The position numbers and the translations under genes were made by a program. Positions 34,643 through 44,068 of a stretch of 64,000 nt of DNA are shown in pieces; the stretch's first letter is position 1, and each line of letters starts with the position of its first letter. The DNA is from Gramella sp. KN1008 (lineage in GTDB: Bacteria > Bacteroidota > Bacteroidia > Flavobacteriales > Flavobacteriaceae): NCBI RefSeq assembly GCF_004332155.1, contig NZ_SJDV01000010.1, positions 31,422-95,421 of the forward strand, read 5' to 3'. Under the pieces are notes generated by a model. The model was not told where the DNA came from, ran no database searches, and was given only the letters and a program-made list of their open reading frames with translations.

Positions 34643-36508
34643 ATGAAGAAATTTTTTATCGGAATCGCAGCGGTATCTATGCTGTTTGCGTGTAAAACCC
34701 CTAATGTACCACAGGAAGAACAGCCCATTGTGGCTACTATAGACCTGGTGGATGTTGTAGATGACAAGGTATGGGTAAGTGTAGATCCTGACAGATTTAC
34801 AACCGAAAACACCACTTTTTACATACCCAAAACAGTTCCGGGAACCTATTCCACTGATAACTATGGGAAATTCACTGAAAACTTCAAAGCTCTGGATTAT
34901 AAAGGCCGGGAAATGGAGGTGGTGAAACTTGATGATAACAGCTGGAGCATAGCCAATGCCGAGGATCTGGATAAGGTGATCTACCAGGTGAATGATTCTT
35001 TCGACTGGGAAAATGAAGGTGGTGTATATTCAATGGCCGGAACAAACATTCTGAAGGATAAAAATTTCCTCTTGAACCTTCATGGCTTTGTAGGCTATTT
35101 TAAGGATATGAAAGAAAAGGAATATCGCCTGGAAATTCAAAGACCCTCTGATCTTATTCCCGGCACTTCCCTGACCGTGGACAGAACGATGAATAGTGGA
35201 ACGGGTAGGGGCAGTACCGATATTTTTAGCCTTGACAGATATTTTGAAGTAATAGATAACCCTATCATGTATGCCCAACCTGATACCGCAAAAATCCAGG
35301 TACAGGGAATGGAAGTCCTACTGGATGTTTATTCACCAAACGATAAATTTTCTGCTCAGGATCTAAAGCCTTCCGTACAGAAAATGATCAGTGCTCAAAA
35401 GAAATTCCTGGGAGAAATTGATAATACCAGTAAATATGCGATCCTGTTGTACCTGGCTGAAAGTGACAAGCCCGATGCTGGTAATTTTGGCGCTTTGGAA
35501 CACCATACTTCCACGGTCGTTGTGCTTTCAGAAGGTAGTTCGCTAGCCTCGCTGGAACAATCGATGACAGATATAGTTTCGCACGAGTTCTTTCACATTC
35601 TTACCCCTCTCAACGTACATTCTGAAGAGATACATTATTTTGATTATAATGATCCCAAGATGTCTCAGCATTTATGGATGTATGAAGGTGTGACCGAATA
35701 CTTTGCGAATCTCTTCCAGGTGAACCAGGGACTTATAAGCAACCAGGAGTTCTATAACAGGATGGTAGAAAAGATCGAGATCGCCAGTAACTTTGATGAT
35801 ACCATGCCGTTCACGGTAATGAGTAAAAATGTACTGGAAGAAGAGTATAAGAACAGCTATTATAATGTTTATATGAAGGGAGCTCTTATCGGGATGGCTC
35901 TGGATATAAGACTTCGTGAACTAAGCGGTGGGAAGATGGGAATCCTGGACCTTATGAAAAAACTGAGCGACAGGTACGGGAAGAACAAACCCTTTGAGGA
36001 TGAAAAGCTCATCTCTGAAATAGTTGAACTTACTTATCCTGAGATTCAGGACTTTTTTGACACCTATGTAAGTGGCTCCACTCCTATTCCATATTATGAG
36101 TTCTTTGAGAAAGCCGGTCTGCAAGAAAAAGAGATCATGGACGAGGTGGGTTTTTTCCTCAACGGGCAAACACCTTATATAAGAGGGGATCAGCAAACAA
36201 TGCAGCTCATTGTAAGAGAAGGAATCGAGCTTAATACTTTTCTTGATAAAATTGGAGCACAGGGAGGAGATATCATTAAATCAATTAATGGTACCGAATA
36301 TAACCTTCAGAACGTTTATAATCTGATTAGCGCTAGTCAGGAATGGGAAGAAGGCGAAGCTTTTAGCATGAGAGTAGAGCGTAACGGTGAAGAGGTCCTG
36401 TTAGAAGGTGTGATAAGCACTCCCAAAGCTAAAACAAAAAGGCTTGCAGAGATGCAAAATGCCGATGGAGAACAGATGGAACTACGAAATGCCTGGTTAA
36501 AAGGTTAA
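34643..36508 (+). CDS. M61-family (glycyl aminopeptidase-like) PDZ lipoprotein peptidase
   Basis: The 621-residue protein has a lipoprotein signal (MLFAC, Cys16). The zinc motif SHEFFHILTPLNVH gives His314, Glu315 and His318, with the third ligand in YEGVTEYFA about 37 residues on, the M61 pattern. An N-terminal beta domain precedes it (FYIPKTVPGTYSTDNYGKF). A PDZ-like segment at about 500-600 (LIVREGIELNTFLDKIGAQGGDIIKSINGTEY) completes the family layout. It should act as a periplasmic aminopeptidase, with preference for Gly or small residues in characterised relatives. It lies between two terminators and so is monocistronic. Confidence 0.85.
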   Translation: MKKFFIGIAAVSMLFACKTPNVPQEEQPIVATIDLVDVVDDKVWVSVDPDRFTTENTTFYIPKTVPGTYSTDNYGKFTENFKALDYKGREMEVVKLDDNSWSIANAEDLDKVIYQVNDSFDWENEGGVYSMAGTNILKDKNFLLNLHGFVGYFKDMKEKEYRLEIQRPSDLIPGTSLTVDRTMNSGTGRGSTDIFSLDRYFEVIDNPIMYAQPDTAKIQVQGMEVLLDVYSPNDKFSAQDLKPSVQKMISAQKKFLGEIDNTSKYAILLYLAESDKPDAGNFGALEHHTSTVVVLSEGSSLASLEQSMTDIVSHEFFHILTPLNVHSEEIHYFDYNDPKMSQHLWMYEGVTEYFANLFQVNQGLISNQEFYNRMVEKIEIASNFDDTMPFTVMSKNVLEEEYKNSYYNVYMKGALIGMALDIRLRELSGGKMGILDLMKKLSDRYGKNKPFEDEKLISEIVELTYPEIQDFFDTYVSGSTPIPYYEFFEKAGLQEKEIMDEVGFFLNGQTPYIRGDQQTMQLIVREGIELNTFLDKIGAQGGDIIKSINGTEYNLQNVYNLISASQEWEEGEAFSMRVERNGEEVLLEGVISTPKAKTKRLAEMQNADGEQMELRNAWLKG

Positions 36509-36520
36509 TAGACTTTAATG

Positions 36521-36556
36521 AAAAAAAGCGGCAGATAATTACTGCCGCTTTTTTTA
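36521..36556. terminator. Intrinsic terminator after the M61 peptidase gene
   Basis: AAAAAAAGCGGCAG and CTGCCGCTTTTTTT form a 14-bp perfect stem around a 7-nt loop. It is symmetrical, but only the plus strand has an upstream gene to terminate. Confidence 0.9.
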
Positions 36557-36617
36557 TGGTTAAAATTCAGTGTATCCTCTTTATCTTCTTATATTTAAAA
36601 TTCATTTTAACCAACCT

Positions 36618-38621
36618 ATGGAAATTCCTATTTTAAAGGATATCGTCATTATTTTGGGATTATCTATTCTGATAATCCTCATCTTTCAGCGATTAAAACT
36701 ACCAGCCATCCTGGGGTTTTTGATCGCAGGAATAATTGCCGGACCTCATGCCTTTAATTTAATTAGTTCACAACATGAAGTAGAACTGCTCTCTGAAATC
36801 GGGATCATCTTTCTGCTATTCGTTATCGGAATCGAATTATCACTAAAAGGTCTGGCCTCTATCAAGAGGATCATATTCCTTGGAGGTGGCCTACAGGTTG
36901 GTGGTACCATTTTAATAACCGCGGCGATCTCACATTTTATAGGGCTTCCCTGGAACACCTCAATTTTCCTTGGCTTTCTTTTTAGTCTGAGCAGCACCGC
37001 AATTGTACTGAAGTTATTACAGGAAAAAGGAGAAATTGCCTCTCCATATGGGAGAATAGGACTGGGAATCCTAATATTTCAGGATATCATTGTGGTTCCC
37101 ATGATGCTTTTCACTCCGCTCCTTGCCGGTGAAACTCCAAATATTCTTTCCACAGTGGCTATTATGGCATTAAAAATCTTAATAGTCCTTATTCTTGTCT
37201 ATATTCTTGCCCGATACATAGCACCAAAAATATTCGGATGGGTTGTAAAGACAAAGAACCAGGAACTCTTTGTACTCACAGTGGTGGTGTTTTGCTTTGG
37301 GGTAGCCTGGCTCACTTCCACAGTGGGATTATCCCTGGCACTGGGTGCATTTTTCGCCGGACTTATAATCTCTGAATCAGATTACAGTCATCAGGCAACA
37401 GCAAATGTGCTTCCCTTCAGGGAGATATTCATAAGTTTCTTTTTCATATCGGTAGGAACCCTGCTAAACCTTGATTTCTTTTTTAACAATATCATCAATA
37501 TTTTGCTGCTGGTCATTGGGGTGATCCTTTTAAAAATGCTGGTTGTAGGACTTACGGTGGCTATTCTAAAATATCCTGCCAGAACTATTTTCCTCGCATT
37601 GTTCAGTCTTTTTCAGGTGGGTGAATTTTCATTACTTCTATCGGGTGTGGGGAAAGAAAATGAAATAATTCCAGAAAATATTTACCAGTATTTCCTGGCC
37701 ATTTCGATCATCACTATGGGTATTACACCGTTTCTAATTGAGAACGCCCCGCGTATAACCTATTCTATTCTGAAGGCGCCTATTCCTTCAGCCGTAAGAA
37801 AACGACTGGAGAATATCAAAAGAAGTAGTAAAGCCGATGAGGAATTTTCAGAAGAAAACCTTCATGACCATCTCGTGATTATTGGATACGGAATAAACGG
37901 AGAAAATATTTCCAAAGCTGCCAGGCAGGCCGAAATTCCTTACGTGATAATTGACACAAATCCAGAAACCTTTGAAAAAGCAAAGGCCAAGAAAGAGCCC
38001 ATTATCTTTGGAGACGCCACCAATACAACACTTCTTAAACATGCCCATATACAGGAATCCCGGGTAGTGGTGATCGCAATTTCTGATCCGGGGGCGACCC
38101 GAAAAATACTCTCAAGTATACGACAGTTTACCAAGACCGCTAACGTGATTGTAAGGACAAGATATGTAAGAGAAATTTCAGAAGTAATCAGACTTGGAGC
38201 TGACGAGGTGGTACCGGAAGAATTTGAAACTTCAATTGAGATCTTTACCAGGGTCCTTAAAAAATATCTGGTTCCTTTCGATGAGATCCAGGGATTCATC
38301 AATCAGATACGTTCTTCAGACTACGAGATGCTTACTTCCATGAAAAAAGCTCCGCACTCCCCTGCACTGCAACACCTAAATATTCCTAATAAGGAGATCG
38401 TTACCCTCAAAGTCCAGCGGGATAATCGTAAGATCGTGGGAAAAAGTATCGAAGATTCAGGCATTGGTAAGAATTACCGTGTAACTATTCTGGCCATTCA
38501 GCGGGATAAACGCTACCTCACCGAAATCTCGCCAGAAACCATCATTCAGCAGGGAGACCTGCTTTACCTTTTTGGTCATCCCAGTAATATTAATCATTTA
38601 AACACCATGCTTTCTTTTTGA
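36618..38621 (+). CDS. Kef-type CPA2 potassium/proton antiporter with TrkA-N and TrkA-C domains
   Basis: I start it at the ATG at 36618 (667 residues); an in-frame ATG at 36570 would add 16 residues and place the start too close to the terminator. Residues 1-390 hold about 12 transmembrane helices typical of CPA2 (FLFVIGIELSLKGL, FSLSSTAIVLKLL). A TrkA-N nucleotide-binding domain follows with VIIGYGINGENISKAA at about 418-433, and a TrkA-C domain at about 575-665. It is an inner-membrane cation:proton exchanger gated by NAD(H) or another nucleotide. No KefF/KefG-like ancillary gene is adjacent, so glutathione control as in KefC is not supported. Confidence 0.9.
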   Translation: MEIPILKDIVIILGLSILIILIFQRLKLPAILGFLIAGIIAGPHAFNLISSQHEVELLSEIGIIFLLFVIGIELSLKGLASIKRIIFLGGGLQVGGTILITAAISHFIGLPWNTSIFLGFLFSLSSTAIVLKLLQEKGEIASPYGRIGLGILIFQDIIVVPMMLFTPLLAGETPNILSTVAIMALKILIVLILVYILARYIAPKIFGWVVKTKNQELFVLTVVVFCFGVAWLTSTVGLSLALGAFFAGLIISESDYSHQATANVLPFREIFISFFFISVGTLLNLDFFFNNIINILLLVIGVILLKMLVVGLTVAILKYPARTIFLALFSLFQVGEFSLLLSGVGKENEIIPENIYQYFLAISIITMGITPFLIENAPRITYSILKAPIPSAVRKRLENIKRSSKADEEFSEENLHDHLVIIGYGINGENISKAARQAEIPYVIIDTNPETFEKAKAKKEPIIFGDATNTTLLKHAHIQESRVVVIAISDPGATRKILSSIRQFTKTANVIVRTRYVREISEVIRLGADEVVPEEFETSIEIFTRVLKKYLVPFDEIQGFINQIRSSDYEMLTSMKKAPHSPALQHLNIPNKEIVTLKVQRDNRKIVGKSIEDSGIGKNYRVTILAIQRDKRYLTEISPETIIQQGDLLYLFGHPSNINHLNTMLSF

Positions 38622-38667
38622 TACTGGTTAATTTCATAAATTTAGAACCCTAACCATTTTTTAAATC

Positions 38668-40338
38668 ATGAGCCACAAGCCAGATAAGATTAAGAGGTAT
38701 TACAAGTTTATTCATTTCATGCTGAAATACTGGAACAGTGACCTTTTCAGACAAACTACTTCAGCAGCCATAGATGAAGAACTTGCTGAAGAAAATGAAG
38801 ACGAACAATTTGACCAGACGCCCGAGGAGCTGGTGGAGGATCTGAAAAATATGGGCCCCACCTACATCAAACTTGGGCAGCTTCTTTCTACAAGACCAGA
38901 TTTGTTACCTGATGAATATCTGGATGCTCTGGCCAATCTCCAGGATAACGTTTCCCCGGTTCCCTTTGAAGATGTAAAAAAGATTATTGAAGAAGAACTG
39001 GGTACCAGGATTTCCAAGGCTTTCAATGCTTTTGAGGAAAAACCTATCGCCAGTGCTTCCATAGGTCAGGTACACCGGGCAGAACTGCTTTCCGGCCGGC
39101 CTGTAGCTGTAAAGGTCCAGAGACCGGGTATCAGGAAGCAGTTTATGGAGGACCTCGAAACTCTGGACGAACTAACCCAACTTGCGGTAAAACATCTGGA
39201 AAAGGCCAAAACCTATGCTATAGATGAAGTCTTTGCCGAGTTAAGGCGGATATTGATCAACGAGCTTGATTACCATAAAGAAGCGCAGAACCTCAAAACC
39301 TTAAAGGAAAACCTGCAGGATTATGAACATTTGATTATTCCTGCACCTGTAGATGATTATAGCTCATCAAGGGTGTTGACCATGGAATTCGTTAGCGGAA
39401 AAAAGATCACCTCACTTTCTCCTTTGAGACAATTGGAAAATGATTTTTCAGGATTAGTGGAAGAATTGGTGGAAGCTTATTTACAACAGATCATTAATGA
39501 CGGTTTTGCGCATGCTGATCCGCATCCCGGAAATATCAAATTTACAGATGATGACCGAATAGCTCTTATAGACCTGGGAATGGTGGCCCGTTTTGGACCT
39601 AAGCTTCAGGAAAACCTTATTGAGCTTTTACTTGCGATAAGTCGTAGTAACGGGGAAAAAACAGCTCACATTCTGCTTAAGATGAGTGAGATGGACGAGG
39701 ATTCTCAGCCCAAGGAATTCACGAAAACCGTGAGTGATGTGATCATGGAAAGCGAAAACAGCAGGGCTAAAGATCTGCAAACCGGCAGAATCCTTATTCA
39801 ACTCAACAGGCTTGCACTTAATACCCATATAAAATTACCCGTAGAAATAAATATCCTGGGGAAGATCCTGTTAAACCTTGATCAGATCGTAGCGATGCTG
39901 GATCCCGAATTCGATCTTAGAGCAGCCATCCAAAGAAACGTGCATGATATCATGCGGAAAAAGATGATCAGCGAACTAAAGCCTGAGAATTTTTTCAGTA
40001 CCGTCATAGAATCCAAACACTTCCTGGAGAAAATGCCGGAACGGATGAACCGGATCTCTGAAAATCTGGCCAATAATGAAATGAAGATCAAGATAGACGC
40101 CATAGATGAAAAACGCGTTACCGATGGTTTTCAAAAGGTGGCCAACCGTATTACCCTAGGCCTCATTATAGCAGCTATGATCATTGGAGCTTCCATGCTT
40201 ATGCAGATCCCTTCAGACTTTACCATTTTTGGATATCCAGGCCTGGCAATGTTATTTTTTATACTTGCCGCAGTGGGAGCCATCGTCCTTAGTTATGTAA
40301 TCGTCTTTAGAGATGAAAACCTTAATAACAAGAATTAA
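38668..40338 (+). CDS. UbiB/ABC1-family atypical kinase
   Basis: The 556-residue product has the ABC1 domain: the KxGQ motif (YIKLGQLLSTRPDLLPDEY), Ala-rich loop ASASIGQVHRA, lysine in VAVKVQRPG, catalytic FAHADPHPGNIK and metal site IALIDLGMVARF. Two C-terminal hydrophobic segments (about 490-550) anchor it to the membrane. UbiB-type proteins have ATPase activity needed for quinone biosynthesis; Flavobacteria use menaquinone, so the exact role here is open. It is 46 nt downstream of the antiporter gene. Confidence 0.9.
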   Translation: MSHKPDKIKRYYKFIHFMLKYWNSDLFRQTTSAAIDEELAEENEDEQFDQTPEELVEDLKNMGPTYIKLGQLLSTRPDLLPDEYLDALANLQDNVSPVPFEDVKKIIEEELGTRISKAFNAFEEKPIASASIGQVHRAELLSGRPVAVKVQRPGIRKQFMEDLETLDELTQLAVKHLEKAKTYAIDEVFAELRRILINELDYHKEAQNLKTLKENLQDYEHLIIPAPVDDYSSSRVLTMEFVSGKKITSLSPLRQLENDFSGLVEELVEAYLQQIINDGFAHADPHPGNIKFTDDDRIALIDLGMVARFGPKLQENLIELLLAISRSNGEKTAHILLKMSEMDEDSQPKEFTKTVSDVIMESENSRAKDLQTGRILIQLNRLALNTHIKLPVEINILGKILLNLDQIVAMLDPEFDLRAAIQRNVHDIMRKKMISELKPENFFSTVIESKHFLEKMPERMNRISENLANNEMKIKIDAIDEKRVTDGFQKVANRITLGLIIAAMIIGASMLMQIPSDFTIFGYPGLAMLFFILAAVGAIVLSYVIVFRDENLNNKN

Positions 40339-40366
40339 CTTTAATTATTAGAATACCATAATCGAT

Positions 40367-41857
40367 ATGAAGAGAATCTCTTTTTTTATTGCCTTAAGTC
40401 TATTCACATTTTTAAACACAAACGCCCAGAAAATTGAGATCCCTCTGGATACTTCCGTAGTCACGCAACATTCGGTGACTATAAACGGAGAGAGGATTGG
40501 ATATACTGCTGAAACCGGAATGCTGCCTTTGTGGAGCGAGGATAGGGAGCCAATTGCGAGTTTATTTTATACTTATTACACAAGAAACGGAATTAAGAAC
40601 ACAGAAAACCGGCCATTGGTGATCTCCTTTAACGGTGGGCCCGGTTCGGCTTCGGTATGGATGCATATCGCTTATACCGGGCCTCGCGTACTGAAAATAG
40701 ATGATGAAGGTTTTCCTGTACAGCCTTACGGGATAAAGGAAAATCCACATTCAATCCTGGATGTGGCCGATATAGTTTATGTAAACCCTGTAAATACTGG
40801 ATATTCCCGCCCCATCCCTGATGAAGAAGGAAAAGTTCACCGCGAAAAATTCTTCGGAGTTCAGGCAGACATAGAATACCTGGCCGAATGGTTGAATACT
40901 TTTGTTACAAGAAAGAACCGCTGGTTATCCCCAAAATACCTCATTGGGGAGAGTTATGGTACCACCAGGGTGTCAGGTCTGGCCCTTGAATTACAGAACA
41001 GCCAGTGGATGTACCTTAACGGGGTGATCCTTGTCTCTCCAACCGAAATAGGCCTGGATCGTGAAGGCCCGGTCGAGATCGCGAACCGCCTGCCATATTT
41101 TGCTGCAGCAGCATGGTATCACAATGCTTTACCACAGGAACTTCAGAGCAAAGATCTGGATGAATTACTACCGGAGGTTGAAGAATATGCTATAAATGAA
41201 TTATTACCTGTACTTGTAAAAGGTGGGTTTACCGAAGATTCGAAAAAACAGGAAGCAGCTCAAAAAATGGCTTATTATTCGGGAATTTCAGAAAAAGTGA
41301 TCCTCCAGAATAACCTTGAAGTTCCTTTCAGGTATTTCTGGAAAGAATTGTTGCGGGAAGATAAAGGTTTCTCTGTAGGACGCCTTGATTCAAGATACCG
41401 AGGTCTGGACGCCAAAGAATCCGGAGATAGTCCTGATTATAATTCGGAACTCACTTCATGGCTGCATTCCTTTACTCCCGCAATCAATTATTATTTAAGG
41501 GAAGAACTTAAATTTAAGACAGATCTTAAATATTTCATGTTCGGGCCGGTTCATCCATGGGACAGAAGCGGAAATAATACCGGAGAAAACCTTAGACAGG
41601 CGATGGCGCAGAATGCAAACCTCGATGTGTTGATCCAGTCGGGTTATTTTGACGGAGCCACTACTTATTTCAATGCGAAATACTCAATGTGGCAGCTTGA
41701 CCCAAGCGGAAAAATGAAAGACCGCCTCAGCTTTAAGGGATACCGAAGCGGCCATATGATGTACCTGCGAAGCGAGGACCTTAAAAAGGCAAATGATGAT
41801 CTGAGAGAATTTATTCAGAACACATTGCCTGGCGAAGGTGAGCCCGCCAAATATTAA
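40367..41857 (+). CDS. Secreted S10-family serine carboxypeptidase
   Basis: The 496-residue protein has a signal peptide (cleavage near NAQ, residue 20). FNGGPGSASVWMH forms the oxyanion region and GESYGTTR contains nucleophile Ser196. The Asp is in IQSGYFDGATTYF and the His in YRSGHMMYLR near the C-terminus. This is the alpha/beta-hydrolase carboxypeptidase family. It should remove C-terminal residues from peptides outside the cytoplasm. Its stop codon overlaps the thrC stop by 4 nt tail to tail, and its terminator lies inside the thrC coding region. Confidence 0.85.
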   Translation: MKRISFFIALSLFTFLNTNAQKIEIPLDTSVVTQHSVTINGERIGYTAETGMLPLWSEDREPIASLFYTYYTRNGIKNTENRPLVISFNGGPGSASVWMHIAYTGPRVLKIDDEGFPVQPYGIKENPHSILDVADIVYVNPVNTGYSRPIPDEEGKVHREKFFGVQADIEYLAEWLNTFVTRKNRWLSPKYLIGESYGTTRVSGLALELQNSQWMYLNGVILVSPTEIGLDREGPVEIANRLPYFAAAAWYHNALPQELQSKDLDELLPEVEEYAINELLPVLVKGGFTEDSKKQEAAQKMAYYSGISEKVILQNNLEVPFRYFWKELLREDKGFSVGRLDSRYRGLDAKESGDSPDYNSELTSWLHSFTPAINYYLREELKFKTDLKYFMFGPVHPWDRSGNNTGENLRQAMAQNANLDVLIQSGYFDGATTYFNAKYSMWQLDPSGKMKDRLSFKGYRSGHMMYLRSEDLKKANDDLREFIQNTLPGEGEPAKY

Positions 41858-43149
41858 CTCAATAAATATCCCTTCAGGTCTTCGTAGTTGCTGATTTGAA
41901 GGGATTTTTTTTCCTTATGCCTTATCCTTTCTATTGAATCGGGTATGGCCACCTTCTCACCTATCACATTCTCCACAGTATCTAAAAATTTCACCGGGTG
42001 AGCGGTTTCCAGAAAAGTTCCATAATATCCGCTTTTGTCTTTCAGGAATTTCTGAAGACCCAGGTAACCAACAGCTCCATGTGGATCCATTACATAACCG
42101 GTTTCATTAAAGACCTCATTAATGGCATTTTTTGTCTGTATGTCGTCAAAACTATAAGCCGAAAGATTCTTTTTCAGGGAAAGATATTCGTTATTAAATA
42201 GTTGAAGTATACGTACAAAATTGCTAGGATCACCTACGTCCATGGCATTAGAGATAGTCTGGACACTCGGCTTTGGCTTATAGACTTCAGTTTGCAAATA
42301 ACTTGTCACGGTATCGTTTGCATTATTTGATGCTACAAAATGATCGATGGGCAATCCCATTTCTTTCGCCAGCATCCCGGCACAAATATTTCCGAAATTT
42401 CCACTGGGTACTGAAAACACCAGTTTTTCGTGCTTTTCCTGTAGTTGTTTATACGCGAGAAAGTAATAGAACATCTGTGGTAACCATCTTGCAAGATTGA
42501 TAGAGTTGGCCGAGGTAAGTTTTCGTTTTTCGGAGATTTCATCATCCAGAAAAGCCTGTTTTACCATCGCCTGGCATTCATCAAAAGCTCCATCTACTTC
42601 AAGGGCGGTAATATTTTGTCCTAAGGTCGTTAGTTGTTTTTCCTGGATCTCGCTTACTTTTCCCTTTGGATACAGGATCACAACATCTATTCCCTCTACT
42701 CCCAGGAAACCATTAGCCACGGCTCCTCCTGTATCACCTGAGGTGGCTACAAGTACGGTAACATTCCCGATATTTCCTTTCTTTATAAAATATCCAAGGC
42801 TTCCCGCCATAAACCTGGCTCCCACATCCTTAAATGCAAGAGTAGGCCCGTGGAAAAGTTCCAGGCTTCCTATTCCCTCCTTTACCTTAACTACGGGGAA
42901 CTCAAAATCAAGGGTAGTGTTAATGATCTCTTCCAGAGCATCATCCGGAATTTCACTACCTACATAATCCCTTATAGCCTCAAAGGCAATTTCGGTTTTG
43001 CTTAGTTCAGGTAGTTTCTTAAAGAATGATTCGGGTAGTTTCACAATTTCCTCGGGGAAATAAAGGCCTTTATCCGGGGCAAGCCCCCTAATTACAGCAT
43101 TTTCAAAATTACTTACGTGGTCCCGGTTGTTTAAACTGAAATATTTCAT
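41854..43149 (-). CDS. thrC: Threonine synthase
   Basis: The 431-residue PLP enzyme has the lysine in GPTLAFKDVGARF (about residue 107) and the phosphate loop of SGDTGGAVANGFLG. It converts O-phosphohomoserine to threonine, the final step. The length is that of the E. coli-type enzyme (about 428). It is the last gene of thrABC and overlaps thrB by 4 nt (ATG/stop overlap), so the two are translationally coupled. Confidence 0.95.
   Translation of the reverse strand: MKYFSLNNRDHVSNFENAVIRGLAPDKGLYFPEEIVKLPESFFKKLPELSKTEIAFEAIRDYVGSEIPDDALEEIINTTLDFEFPVVKVKEGIGSLELFHGPTLAFKDVGARFMAGSLGYFIKKGNIGNVTVLVATSGDTGGAVANGFLGVEGIDVVILYPKGKVSEIQEKQLTTLGQNITALEVDGAFDECQAMVKQAFLDDEISEKRKLTSANSINLARWLPQMFYYFLAYKQLQEKHEKLVFSVPSGNFGNICAGMLAKEMGLPIDHFVASNNANDTVTSYLQTEVYKPKPSVQTISNAMDVGDPSNFVRILQLFNNEYLSLKKNLSAYSFDDIQTKNAINEVFNETGYVMDPHGAVGYLGLQKFLKDKSGYYGTFLETAHPVKFLDTVENVIGEKVAIPDSIERIRHKEKKSLQISNYEDLKGYLLS
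41868..41913 (+). terminator. Terminator of the S10 gene embedded in the thrC 3' end
   Basis: ATCCCTTCA (41868-41876) and TGAAGGGAT (41897-41905) are a perfect 9-bp inverted repeat around a 20-nt loop, followed by eight T residues. On this strand it lies just after the carboxypeptidase stop codon, but the bases also encode the last residues of ThrC on the other strand. Confidence 0.6.
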
Positions 43150-44066
43150 AATATTTTTACTCCCTCTTTATTAATTGCTGAAAGATGAAGATCGAATTCG
43201 ATCCCTTTTTTCTCATAAAACTCCTTTATTGCCTGTTTTACTCTTTCTGCATTTTCATCTCCTCTACATAGTGCATATACCGAAGGTCCGGAACCAGAAA
43301 TACCAAAACCTAAAGCTCCGTTTGCCACAGACAGCTCATCAAGTTCCTGGAAATAAGGAATAAGGATAGAGCGAACAGGCTCAACGATATCATCCTCCAG
43401 ACTTCTGCCCAGAAGATCATAATCTTCAGTATAAAGTGCACTTACTAATGCGCCAAGATTCCCCCACTGATTTATGGCTGATTTCAGGCTGACATTTTGC
43501 TTGATGATGGAGCGGGAATCTTTAGTCTTGATCTCGATCAAAGGATGCAATACCACCATTCTCAGTTGGGAAGGGACCGGTAAGCTAAGGACTTCCAGAG
43601 GACAATAGCTGCGTACCAGGCTAAAACCTCCCAATAAAGCCGGTGCAACATTATCGGCATGTTCGTTTCCGCTGGCTATTAGCTCGCCCTGCATGGCAAA
43701 AGGAATAAGATCCTTTGCCTGGTAAGGTTCTCCCAGCAGTTTATTAGCAGCGAACACTGCCCCGGCAGAACTTGCAGCACTACTACCAATTCCGCTGCCG
43801 GGTTTTATCTTTTTATTGATCTCTATATCAAACCCCTGATCAGATTCAAGATCTGCCAGGAGTGCCTTCACGGCTACACTGGCCACATTCTTATCAGAGT
43901 CTACCGGAAGATCCTGCCCGGTAATCCTCGTGATCCTAACCTCATTAAGGTCATTTTTTCTAACAGACATTTCATCGCCTACCGAATCCAGACAACACCC
44001 GAGAACATCAAATCCGCAGGAAAGGTTGGCAACGGTTGCCGGCGCAAAAACTTTTATTTCTTCCAT
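43146..44066 (-). CDS. thrB: Homoserine kinase
   Basis: The 306-residue GHMP-family kinase has the ATP loop KPGSGIGSSAASSAGAVFAAN (about 86-106, Gly/Ser-rich) and the C-terminal GISGSGPSVYAL loop. It phosphorylates homoserine. It sits 2 nt after thrA and overlaps thrC, so all three pathway steps are made from one transcript. Confidence 0.95.
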   Translation of the reverse strand: MEEIKVFAPATVANLSCGFDVLGCCLDSVGDEMSVRKNDLNEVRITRITGQDLPVDSDKNVASVAVKALLADLESDQGFDIEINKKIKPGSGIGSSAASSAGAVFAANKLLGEPYQAKDLIPFAMQGELIASGNEHADNVAPALLGGFSLVRSYCPLEVLSLPVPSQLRMVVLHPLIEIKTKDSRSIIKQNVSLKSAINQWGNLGALVSALYTEDYDLLGRSLEDDIVEPVRSILIPYFQELDELSVANGALGFGISGSGPSVYALCRGDENAERVKQAIKEFYEKKGIEFDLHLSAINKEGVKIL

Positions 44067-44068
44067 AT

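Noticed and set aside
36570..36617. Longer start of the antiporter gene at 36570
   Set aside because: It begins 14 nt after a strong terminator and adds a hydrophobic stretch not typical of the family; 36618 gives the standard start.
42497..42967. 156-codon open frame on the plus strand inside thrC
   Set aside because: It is antisense to a well-supported gene with all catalytic motifs, and the translation has no domain or plausible start context.
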